Assembly: GCA_928724745.1 (NCBI GenBank)
Contig: CAKMXJ010000003.1
Location: 1,612,001-1,676,000, forward strand
DNA from: Anthracocystis setariae
Taxonomy: Eukaryota > Basidiomycota > Ustilaginomycetes > Ustilaginales > Ustilaginaceae
Reading direction: 5' to 3'
Length of the DNA: 64,000 nucleotides
Part shown: positions 40,535 through 49,802 of the stretch, in pieces
How positions within the stretch are numbered: the stretch's first letter is position 1
Layout of the letters: each line of letters starts with the position of its first letter
Notes under the pieces: generated by a model
What the model was told of the DNA's origin: nothing
The model's input: only the letters and a program-made list of their open reading frames with translations
The model's database searches: none
Program-made: the position numbers and the translations under genes

Positions 40535-41866
40535 ATGCCCGCGCAAAACCCACCCGAGGATGGGGTCCCTGACCCATCCCCAATCAACGCTGCTCCTGAG
40601 ACCGGCCGGATGGTCCGCTTTGCCGAGCCCAGCGACGACGCCAACGACCCAGGCACGGGAAGCTCCCCGATCGAGGCAGTCCTTCAGCCCAAGACAGCTT
40701 CCGAGCTGCTGGAGGAGCTCAAACGCCTTCACCACGAGCCCCGATACCACAAGACCAAGGGCATGTCGCTTATCGAGCGCATCTTGGGCCAGGTCCTTAT
40801 CCTAGAGACCAAAGCCGACTTTGGCAAAGCCGTCCAGGACCTCCGAAACGACTTCCAACTCCACACCGCGGAGGTGAAAGCCGGGATCGGGGGCGTTATG
40901 CGAAGCAGTGCCAAAACATACGCCTCTATCGCTAAAAGAGGCATCAGCACCACCCCAGGCCAACAACACGCCGCCGAACCCGCTAACGACAGGGCCAATC
41001 CCAAGAGCAACCTCGGACGCCAGCACCGGATCATCCTTAGCTGCAGGCACTTGCCTTCCGATTCAGACATCAACAAAGAGTCGAACATTCGCCTGCTAGA
41101 GCGCATCTCCCCGGCCCTCCAAGCCGCTACGGGCGTCCAGGCCAAAGAGATTGTCCGCCTCGCAAGCAAGGATATAGCGGTCGTGGTCGAAAGCAGCGAC
41201 CAGGCCGATTCCATCCTGACCAAACCCGGCGATTGGGTCCAAGCGGCTTTTCCGGTCCACGACCAAGCCCCCAAGCTCGCCAGGCCTTCCATTCTGGCCA
41301 ACCGGGCCTTCGTCGTGCACGGTGTGCCCACCGCCTCTTCCACGGACGGCGTGAGTCAGGAGAACCATCTCCAGGATGTTATTGCGCAGCTTGAGTCTGA
41401 CAACGGCGTTAAGATCCGCACCGGCAAATGGGCGGTACAAGAGCACAAGCTCCGCCAGCGTCGCTACTCGTCCCTCATCCTCGAGGCAGACAGCAAGGAG
41501 GATCAGGAGAAAGCGCTGTCTCACAGGAACTTCAGTCACTACAATCGAATCTTGTCAGTTGAACATTACCGCCCACCCAGTAGCAGACCCCAGCAGTGTA
41601 ACAACTGCTACCGTTTCGCTCACGTCGAGCGGAACTGCAGAGCCAAGCCGGTCTGCGGCCTCTGCGCCGGCAGCCACCGCACTAGGGAGCACAGGGCATG
41701 CGGGCCCTGCCTGCTCCCTGGCCAGGTAGCCACCCCGGGACGAGCCTGCTCCCACCAGGCCACCCGATGCAACAACTGTGGACGCTCGCACGAGGCCTTC
41801 AGCGACCTCTGTGAAGTCCGCAACGAATACTTTGCCCAACACTCCTCTTCGGCCCTCGCCATTTGA
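40535..41866 (+). CDS. LINE ORF1, gag-like nucleic-acid-binding protein
   Basis: 443 aa. The C-terminus has zinc-knuckle motifs: CNNCYRFAHVERNC (CX2CX4HX4C, from residue 355), CGLCAGSHRTREH and CNNCGRSHEAFSDLC. The middle region (about 165-330) contains RIILSCRHLP and VHGVPTASSTD, resembling the RRM-like part of LINE ORF1 proteins. ORF1 proteins coat the element RNA into a ribonucleoprotein and act as chaperones. The start is the first ATG, 187 nt into the element. Its TGA is separated from the ORF2 ATG by only five bases. Confidence 0.88.
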   Translation: MPAQNPPEDGVPDPSPINAAPETGRMVRFAEPSDDANDPGTGSSPIEAVLQPKTASELLEELKRLHHEPRYHKTKGMSLIERILGQVLILETKADFGKAVQDLRNDFQLHTAEVKAGIGGVMRSSAKTYASIAKRGISTTPGQQHAAEPANDRANPKSNLGRQHRIILSCRHLPSDSDINKESNIRLLERISPALQAATGVQAKEIVRLASKDIAVVVESSDQADSILTKPGDWVQAAFPVHDQAPKLARPSILANRAFVVHGVPTASSTDGVSQENHLQDVIAQLESDNGVKIRTGKWAVQEHKLRQRRYSSLILEADSKEDQEKALSHRNFSHYNRILSVEHYRPPSSRPQQCNNCYRFAHVERNCRAKPVCGLCAGSHRTREHRACGPCLLPGQVATPGRACSHQATRCNNCGRSHEAFSDLCEVRNEYFAQHSSSALAI

Positions 41867-41871
41867 CGTCC

Positions 41872-44800
41872 ATGAAGATCCTACAACTCAATGCACACAG
41901 ATCGCCAGCGGTCTTACACAGCCTCCTCAACACTTCCGGCACCGCCGATTTCGACTTTCTACTCATCCAGGAGCCTTTTGCGCTTTTCAACAACATGGTC
42001 TCCCACCCAGATTGGCTCCAACTAGCCGACCCTGCCAACGTATCTTGGTCGCCGATCTGCGGAGTCCTGCAACGAGCCACCGCCCTACCCGACCGCCGGA
42101 GAACGATGATTTATGCACATCGCAGGGTTAACCCTAGCACCGTGCGCGTCGTTAATCTCAATCACCCGGACATCATAGCAGTCCTCCTCACCGTTGAGGG
42201 CCTCCCCGACCCCATCCTCCTGTGCAATGTATATAACCCTCCAGCCACAAGCGACTCTGCGCCCCTCATCACCCACCTCCTCGACGCCTACCGAACCCCT
42301 CATCGCCTAGTAATTGGCGACCTCAACACTCACCACCCTCTATGGGAGTCGGACGTATCAAGAGCCACGCCGTCCGCGGACGCCTTCTTGGCCGCCTTCG
42401 GCCAACACGACATGCACCTTGCAACGCCTGCCGACCTTGGCACCTTCTTGGCACCCAGCGGCAGGTGTAGTACTATCGACCTCGCATTCGGTTCACCCAG
42501 CGCGATCAGTGCCGTCCGCCAAATATCCAGACAGGAGGAGGACCACGGCTCCGACCACTTCGGGGTCGAGGTCTGGCTGGACTGGAGCGTCCCTCCGCCC
42601 AGCCCCATTCCCCCCCGCCTCCGGCCAGAACACCACGAAGTGTTCGCAGCACAGGCAGCCAGGACCTGGGAATATCTCGGGATCAGCCCGCCGCCGCAGG
42701 CCACGGCTGAGGCAGTGGAGGCGGCAGCGGAGTCCCTCGTCAATGCAATAACCACGGCTTTGGCAGCTGCCACGACCCCCGTTCGTTTGTCACCACGCAG
42801 CAAGCCGTGGTTCTCGTGCGACCTTCATCGGTTAAGGAGCGCGGTCCGCAAGGCAAGGAGGCAAGTTATGGACGGTTTCATCGATGTTGCGACGTACAGG
42901 GAGGAACAGAGACAGTACAAAAGGGCCATCCGTACGGCCAAGAAGGAGGCTTTCAAGAGGAGTTTCGCTGAGGTGGAAAACCCGCAGGCGCTCTGGAAGC
43001 TTGCTAAGCTCAGCTCCGGCGGGAGCAACGCCGCCAAAATCGCAACCCTCCAATCCCCTGGTAGACCAGAAGCGTGCTCCCAGGCGGAAAAGGAGCAAGT
43101 CCTCGCCGCCGAGTTTATCATACCTCCCCGCCCCGGCGGTGGCGATGAGACCCAGCCGCCCGCCGCCAACCGCTCTGTCCCCAGCTCCGCCTCTCGCCAC
43201 GGTCTCCAGTCCGACTGGCCACCCATCACTCATGATGAAGTGGCACGTCGTATTGCCAAGGCCAAATCTCGCTCGGCCCCCGGCCCTGATGGGATATCGT
43301 GGGTGCACGTCAAGGTACTGGCCGAGCTTTGGCCGGACTTCACCAGCATCTTGGCCAAGCTCTTCAACGCCTGTGTGCTTGACGCCGGCCATCACCCCTC
43401 ATCTTTCAAGACAGCGACTGTGGCTGTCCTCCGCAAACCAAGGAAGACCGACTACTCTGTGGCGACTGCATACCGTCCCATCAGCCTTCTACCAGTGTTG
43501 GGCAAGCTCCTCGAGGGCATCGTCGCTGCACGAATCATAGCTGAAGCCGAGTCAAATCACAGACTCATCACTCCGCGACACTATGGGGGCCGACCTGGCC
43601 GGAGCACAGGCGATGCACTCCTCCAGATCCACGACTTCATCCGGCAAGCTCTCAGGAACAAGCACCATTGCGCCGTCATTGCGATGGATGTGAAGGGGGC
43701 GTATAACGCAGTGCAACCAAGGGCGCTACAAGCGGCACTCACGAAAGCGGGCCTACCACAGTGCGTGACTAGATGGGCCTCCTCGTTTATGACCGGGAGA
43801 TCCGCCCAGTTACGACTTGAGCGCACGTTCACGGGCCCACTCCGCCGCACGGCCGTCGGTTTACCTCAAGGGTCCCCGATCTCCCAGCTGTTCTGGCTCA
43901 TCTACAGCCGGGGCATGGTGGAGGTCAAACCCCAATCCAAGGTGCTCTCAATCGGGTGGGTTGACGACAAGACCCTGCTCGTACGGGGAAGCCTGGCGGA
44001 CATTAAGGACAGAATCGACAGCGCGCTCATGCCTGCCCTAGAATGGGCAGCCGAGTGCTCAGCTGTCTTCGACGAAGGCAAATCCGGATACTTTGTTGCT
44101 GCGCCAGGTGGAGCGCCGGTGAGCCTGGGGGACTTGACCTATGATACCTTCAGGCTAGTGCGGAGAGACGACCTCAAAATTCTAGGACTTACGTTCAACG
44201 CCAGGCTTACCTGGACCAAGCACGTGAACGAGGTCCACGCTAAGGCCAGCAACGCGCTAGGCTCCCTGCTAGCCTGGGGCAACAGACGGTGGGGTTTCAG
44301 TCTCACACAGCAACGACTGTTGTACACAGCGGGAGTCCTCCCCATCATGACATATGCTTGCGCAGTCTGGCACCGCCCAAAACGATCCGCCAACCTCATT
44401 CGACCTCTCCTCACTGTCCAGCGCCGCGCCGGAATCCTTATCACTGGCTGCTTCAATTCGACCTCCACCGACGCCATCAACTTCGAGGCGGCTCTCCTCC
44501 CGCTCGACATCGCGCTAGAGCTGCGCGCCGGCCTGGACCTAGTCCGACTGCTCAGCGCTTCACCTGAGCACCCATGCCGGGCGACTGTCGACAGAGCCCT
44601 TCGCCGCCGCCCCAACACACAACCAGGTGCGCTGCATGTATGGATCGAACATTGGCAACTGCACAAACACGGCCCCACACTCCCAAAGCTCTCCAGACAG
44701 GCCCCGTTTATTACTCTCCCGACCATCGCCGTCTCGGCTTCCAAGGATGAGGCCATCGCCCTTCACGAGCGCCTCACGAAAGGGGCGAGGCCCGACCAAG

Positions 44801-45636
44801 ACATCGCCTACACAGACGGGTCTCTCAAGGCAGGGGTTGCGGCCTTATCGTACAACCTACTCCGAGGTGAAGCCACGGTCGAGTATGCCGAAGCCATTGG
44901 GCTGGGTTCCTCCGTCTTTCGAGCCGAGGTCCTCGCTCTCAGGCGGCTCCTAAGCCGGGAGTCGCTCCGCCCTGGCGCTACGATCTTTTGTGATAGCCAG
45001 GCGGCAGTCAAGGCTGTAGGAGGCGGCCCCTCCACCGACTGTGACGTGGCAGAGGTGCAGAAGTTAGCCTCCACCGCTTCGGCCATGATTGTGTGGGTCC
45101 CGGGGCACGTCGGAGTTCCTGGCAACGAACGGGCCGACCAGCTAGCCCAGGATGCGGCCGACTCCAACAGCGAGCTCCGGGCATCTCACGCTGAGCCCAC
45201 AGTCATCAGACGAAGCCTCAAGGAAAAGGCGCTTGCGTCCTGGCGGACCCGCTGGTCCACGTCCAGCAAAGGCAGTGGATTGCGGGCGTTCAACTTGCTC
45301 CCGCTCGGGGGCACACGAGGGCTCTACAAGAGGCTGAACAGAAGACAGACTTCGCTCATCGCCCAATTACGGACCAACCACTTGGGCCTGGGCGAGTACC
45401 TCCACCGCCGGCGAGTCCCTGGCCAGTCCGGCCTCTGCGACACATGTGGGGTCCGCGATGACCGCGCTCACCTGTTGAGATGTCGGAAACTCCAGAACGC
45501 CAGGTCGGCCCTGGAACGGCAGCTCGTCGAGGCCCGGGCCCTCAGGCCCGGCCAAGCCCTGGTGTCACTTCGAGCCTTGGCAAATCGGGCGGATCGGGTC
45601 AAGGTTTTGGCCGATTTCTTGTCGCACAGGCTGTAG
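41872..45636 (+). CDS. LINE ORF2: endonuclease, reverse transcriptase, RNase H
   Basis: 1254 aa from the ATG at 41872. Endonuclease (about 1-220): KILQLNAHRSP, LLIQEPF, VIGDLNTHHPLW, STIDLAF and DHGSDHFGV, the APE-like catalytic set. Reverse transcriptase (about 470-740): SAPGPDGISW, YRPISLLPVLGKLLE, GGRPGRSTGDAL, AMDVKGAYNAV, GLPQGSPISQLFW and catalytic GWVDDKTLL near residue 697. RNase H (about 978-1110): AYTDGS, FRAEVLALRRL, FCDSQAAVKAV and GNERADQLAQDA supply the D-E-D-D acidic residues. The end carries a CX2C...HX4C knuckle, CDTCGVRDDRAHLLRC. All active-site residues are present, so the protein is predicted competent. Confidence 0.93.
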   Translation: MKILQLNAHRSPAVLHSLLNTSGTADFDFLLIQEPFALFNNMVSHPDWLQLADPANVSWSPICGVLQRATALPDRRRTMIYAHRRVNPSTVRVVNLNHPDIIAVLLTVEGLPDPILLCNVYNPPATSDSAPLITHLLDAYRTPHRLVIGDLNTHHPLWESDVSRATPSADAFLAAFGQHDMHLATPADLGTFLAPSGRCSTIDLAFGSPSAISAVRQISRQEEDHGSDHFGVEVWLDWSVPPPSPIPPRLRPEHHEVFAAQAARTWEYLGISPPPQATAEAVEAAAESLVNAITTALAAATTPVRLSPRSKPWFSCDLHRLRSAVRKARRQVMDGFIDVATYREEQRQYKRAIRTAKKEAFKRSFAEVENPQALWKLAKLSSGGSNAAKIATLQSPGRPEACSQAEKEQVLAAEFIIPPRPGGGDETQPPAANRSVPSSASRHGLQSDWPPITHDEVARRIAKAKSRSAPGPDGISWVHVKVLAELWPDFTSILAKLFNACVLDAGHHPSSFKTATVAVLRKPRKTDYSVATAYRPISLLPVLGKLLEGIVAARIIAEAESNHRLITPRHYGGRPGRSTGDALLQIHDFIRQALRNKHHCAVIAMDVKGAYNAVQPRALQAALTKAGLPQCVTRWASSFMTGRSAQLRLERTFTGPLRRTAVGLPQGSPISQLFWLIYSRGMVEVKPQSKVLSIGWVDDKTLLVRGSLADIKDRIDSALMPALEWAAECSAVFDEGKSGYFVAAPGGAPVSLGDLTYDTFRLVRRDDLKILGLTFNARLTWTKHVNEVHAKASNALGSLLAWGNRRWGFSLTQQRLLYTAGVLPIMTYACAVWHRPKRSANLIRPLLTVQRRAGILITGCFNSTSTDAINFEAALLPLDIALELRAGLDLVRLLSASPEHPCRATVDRALRRRPNTQPGALHVWIEHWQLHKHGPTLPKLSRQAPFITLPTIAVSASKDEAIALHERLTKGARPDQDIAYTDGSLKAGVAALSYNLLRGEATVEYAEAIGLGSSVFRAEVLALRRLLSRESLRPGATIFCDSQAAVKAVGGGPSTDCDVAEVQKLASTASAMIVWVPGHVGVPGNERADQLAQDAADSNSELRASHAEPTVIRRSLKEKALASWRTRWSTSSKGSGLRAFNLLPLGGTRGLYKRLNRRQTSLIAQLRTNHLGLGEYLHRRRVPGQSGLCDTCGVRDDRAHLLRCRKLQNARSALERQLVEARALRPGQALVSLRALANRADRVKVLADFLSHRL

Positions 45637-46405
45637 TCCTACTCCGCCTCCCGAGCTTCAGCATTTTCACGCGTTTTTCCCGTCGAGCTTGACAGCCATA
45701 TCCTGGCTCACGACCACCATCATCGCATCCACGCATACCAACATCAGACCCCCGGCCAACTCACCGTCCCCAGCACCTCGACCGCCCTACACTACCCCAT
45801 TCCACATGCGATCACCATCATCACAGGTCACCAAGGCCCAGCCCTGCCCGCCGTGGGTCTCGCCCAGCAAGGTCAAGACGGACCACCCCTCCTCCCCCCG
45901 CCTCCCACCAACACCGCCCCTGAGCCCGCCGCCCAAGCGACGGGCCCCGGCCGACGCTTCTCCCAACACGAAAGTCGACAAGAACCGCCCCGCCCACCCA
46001 ACCTTCCAACACCCCGGATTCCAACTACTTCAAGATGACTTCAGCATCTTCTGCTCCAAAACCGAGTCTCCAAAGGTCAGCGAGTCGGGCTTCTGCGAGT
46101 GGAACTGGTTAACGGAACCGCCCGCATCCTCCAAAAGGCCGAAACGCCCGGCCCAGAGCCGGAAACGCCCGAAACGCAACTAGCAATTCTAGCGCCTCGG
46201 CGCCGGAGACACCTCACCCTCACCCCCCACACGACGTCTTCATCAAGGGCGCCACCACGGCGTCCGCCACAGTCATTCCAAGTAAGCCCTGCCGTCTTCT
46301 CTCTGCTTTTCCGCATAGCATGCCATTCCGGCGCATTTGTAAACACTTGTCAGCATCGTTTCTCAATTCCCGCATGGGCCAATGGCCTAGATCGGCGTAT
46401 GATTC
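45637..46405 (+). other. LINE 3' region with a proline-rich open frame
   Basis: About 770 nt between the ORF2 stop and the poly(A). The frame 45689-46183 is open for 164 codons and rich in Pro, Ser and Lys (PPTPPLSPPPKRRAPAD), but shows no domain. It may be GC-rich 3' UTR that happens to be open. It belongs to the element because it lies inside the duplicated target site. Confidence 0.5.
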
Positions 46406-46406
46406 A

Positions 46407-46429
<23 letters not shown>

Positions 46430-46437
<8 letters not shown>

Positions 46438-46443
46438 AGCAAG
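46430..46443. repeat. target-site duplication, right copy (AAAGCAAGAGCAAG)
   Basis: Identical to 40334-40347. The first three A overlap the poly(A) tail, so 11 to 14 bases are certain. Confidence 0.85.
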
Positions 46444-49400
46444 GTCGGTCTTGATTCTGTCCACCTCGCAGCGACGCAATTGAGCCCTACTGGTGTTGCG
46501 TCCTCCAAGGCAGCGTCCCGCCTACTTCTCTTGTATTGTATGCAATCAGTGCATACACCTGCAAATGAACAGGATGGGTCCCAGGGGAATCCCGACGAAC
46601 AAACCGGCGCCGACGGGATGATTCGGCATGGCTTTTTTGAAACAAACACTCTAAGCCCGCGGTACAACCGAATAGGATGCACCGGTACCGAACCGTAGTG
46701 CACCGACGCGTAAACATATCCGGTGCTGTACCGCCGCGTTGCAGAGGTCGTTCAACCAATGCGGCTTCGCCCTTTTTGCCCAGTTTTTTCTTCTTCTTTT
46801 TCTGTTGTTACCAAGTGTATTTTAGAGCGAGAATCGATGACTACTGCCTGTGTGTCTCCTCTACCTCAAATGTGGCGCATGGGGTGCTTGAAACACTCAC
46901 GCTGATGAACGCTGCAACCAACACAGCACCACAACACACAAACAGACATTTCGTTCTGCTTCAGTTTCAGGACACGGACATTAGACGGACTTAAGGCTGG
47001 TTCCATCTGCTAGCAAACGTCACGTGTTCTGTAATGTACGATGCCAGTGTGATGAGTGCTAATTTGATACCGTTGATGTGTTTGTCGCTGTCGCTGACGG
47101 TTTCGTCTTTCAGACCCTTGCGCTGAACGAGACTTTTTCTCCCCTTTTTTTTTGTTTTCTTCTCGATTTCCTGCCCTTCTTTATCACGAAAAACAATTAC
47201 ATGCGACTCTGCATCGGCAGTACAATACTGTGCTGTCCTATTCTACACGGTACAACAAAATGGGCTGAGCTGGGGTCTCGACTTTCTTTTCTTTTTTTTT
47301 TGTTTTTTTTTTTTTTTTCGCTAAGCTTTTTGCCTTTTGCTGCTATGCTCACCGGTTTGCCACACATTGGCTTGCTCAACAGTCAAAATTGATTGGCAGT
47401 TTGGGCCAAGTCAAGTAGGTCACTTCACCTCCTCGTCTTGTCCTCGATTTGGGCCCGGTCGTTCCGAATCGCGCGCTACCCTTCATTCTCTTCGTCGCCT
47501 CCCCTACCTCTAACCCTTCCCTCCTTTCCTCCACCTCCCTCAATCAATCCCGACTTCAGCGCCTTGTGGCCCTGCCTGTCCTTTCGCAGCACGCTCTCTA
47601 TCTGCTGTCAAGTAGGCTGCTGCGAACTGCGGCGTCCCACTGTCTTCTCGTTGTCGGCAACATCCTCCTTTCTTTCATCCGCCTCTTTCTTTCCATCGAT
47701 CCCCCTCTGATCTCTATTTCGTGCGCTCTCTCTCTCTCCTCTCTCTCTCCATCTCTCTCCATCTCTCTTTTCACCTTAACTCCTTTCCTTCAGAGCTCTA
47801 CGCACATTGCTCCGGCATCACAGGCAGCACCGGCATTCAACAACGGTTTTCTTCCTTGCCTCTGCCCTCAAACCACGCCCCTCCTGCTCAGCGCTAGACT
47901 TTCGCAAACCATTCTTTGTAATCGCTTGCTGTCGCCTCGGGTCTCAGGCGGACTATCATTTGTCGGTTGATATCGTCTTTGCGCTCCATTCAGCGCGACG
48001 ATCTTCCTTTAAGCTTGCATTTGTCGATCTCGCCGCGGCATTCGGCACCGACTCTTGCCACTCCTTCCAGCCATCGTGCAACCCTAGCAGTGCACTTTAC
48101 CGGGTGTAGAAGCTTCGACTTGGAAGCACGCTGTTGTCATCCAAAGCATCTCTCGGCGCAATCTGCGTCTCCTTCTCACCTACCGAAATTATCGCTGACA
48201 CAGGTAAGTTTTTTGTGGCTGCTTTCGTTTCCCAGTATCATCGTCTCGGTATCTCTCGCTGCATTTGATGCGATCGATTCGCTTCCTTCGCGCCAAGCAT
48301 CATCCATTTCCATTCTCCCCACCCGTTGGACCCTGGAGGCCCTTCGTTAAATTCAGGAGCGATGGCAAAACACCTGCAACAGCATGGCGCATTGAATCCG
48401 CCTCGCCTATGTACAGGGTCGTGCGGACCTTGGATCTCAAATCCGCGATCTGTGATTTGGTGGCAAGCAGCTTTTTTGGTCGTTTTCGTCGTCCAGATCT
48501 GCATCTCATCGAGGCGATCTTATCTTGATCGCGAATTTTCCCACCACTCATCGGGTCTCGGATGGGCAGTTCTAGAATTTCGCCGTGCTGCATTATGGTG
48601 TCATGGCCGGAAACGCTTCTCTATAACACTCGCCGCTGGGAGCATGCCTCGAGAGTCTAGGAGTCGGACCCGCCAACTCGGGCCGCCTGAGGCTGTCGTA
48701 CCTTCATCCTCAGGTGTGACATGTTACCCCGTGAGAGGAGAGCTTCGTCGATTTCGATGGCGTTCTGCCAAGTTCGTCGTGGCAAGCTACATTCGGATCA
48801 GGGCGTTCCAAGCGCTGTCAACTGCGATGCTCAGTGCGATCTCAGTTGACCGCACCATCTATGAAGACGTTCTGGGTTCGCAATGACGCTGAGTCCCAAG
48901 TCGATCGCAGCGGGCATGTCGGCATCCCCCACAGTTGATTGCTCCGTTTTCATGCATGTCAATTATGCCCTTGCCCCTGCAAACTTCCAAAGCCGAGACC
49001 CAATCTGAGAACTTCTAGACGGCAAATAGAACTCGCACACTTGGTTCATGCTCGTCGCGCTGCCTAGTACATTAGTGTACTGTACAGTGTAGTACAGGAC
49101 TGGACTTCCCAGCGCAGCTTCGAAAATTCGGTCCGCTTGCTCCTCCCAGCTCAGCTTTCAGCTGCTTGTCTGGTCTTCGCCACCTGATTCCGCCAGTACC
49201 TTGGACTCAAATCTTCCAGGGTCGCGACAGGTCGGCTCATTCGTTCGGCTCTTTGCTCTTGCCACAGCTATTTCCATCGCTTCGACCTTGCCGTCTTCTT
49301 CCCCTTGCCTGCCACTCGAACGCTCTCTTTCGTTCTAAGAATAATTGAAGCTGACCTTTCCCCTGGCCCGCCCTACTACTTTCCACTTCGTCCACCATCG

Positions 49401-49802
49401 TACAACATCATTCTTCTGCTCATCTTCGCACCACCTCCTCTTCCGCCCATCAATAACGGCGTCGTCCTTTGATTACCCTATCTCCACGACTTTAACGACT
49501 CTCCTTCATACGTGACGATCACCTTCGCCGCGTATGTTGTTGCATTTCTGCCAGGTCTGCAATCCTCGATCTCCCAAACGCAACTGAGAGCCTCTCAGCC
49601 GCAAACCTCTTGGATGCATTCTTCAATATCCCTCTAGTCGCTTGTAAAGGTCGTCCGGCTGTTGGCTCTGTCACTCGTCCATCAACGAGACTCTCTCATA
49701 TCGATCTCTTTTGATTCCTCCAGCCAGTCTAGCCGACCTTTCAATCCTCCAGCGCCTCTAGAGTTTGCTGCAGGATCCATCATCCGAAGCTCTCCCCCGA
49801 CC
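46444..49802. other. long region ahead of the YTH-domain gene, probable leader
   Basis: About 3.4 kb without a convincing gene. T-rich tracts lie at 46779-46805 and 47281-47318. The stretch 47440-49800 is pyrimidine-rich with many CTCTC and TTCC words, as in long leaders of smut regulatory genes. A strong splice donor, CAG-GTAAGTT, is at 48204. A possible acceptor, TTTCTGCCAG, ends at 49554. An inverted TACTGTA-type motif is at 49077-49095. Confidence 0.4.

Larger units (their letters stand above)
40348..46432 (+). mobile_element. full-length LINE (non-LTR) retrotransposon with intact ORFs
   Basis: About 6.08 kb: 187-nt 5' UTR, ORF1 (40535-41866), ORF2 (41872-45636), about 770 nt of 3' sequence and a 27-nt poly(A) tail (46406-46432). 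The whole is bracketed by an identical 14-bp direct repeat, which fixes both ends. Domain order (CCHC gag-like ORF1; APE-type endonuclease, reverse transcriptase, RNase H and a terminal zinc knuckle in ORF2) fits the Tad/I-like group of fungal LINEs. Both ORFs are uninterrupted and CpG is not depleted, so insertion is recent or purifying selection is strong. Orientation plus, in the intergenic region beyond the Rep1-like gene. Confidence 0.93.

Noticed and set aside
42000..45636. Inactive reverse transcriptase because the motif is WVDD and not YADD
   Set aside because: xVDD variants occur in active fungal LINEs; both Asp residues are present.
47967..48886. Open frames of 127 and 186 codons before the YTH gene
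   Set aside because: No domain, overlapping frames of similar quality, and base composition of a leader.
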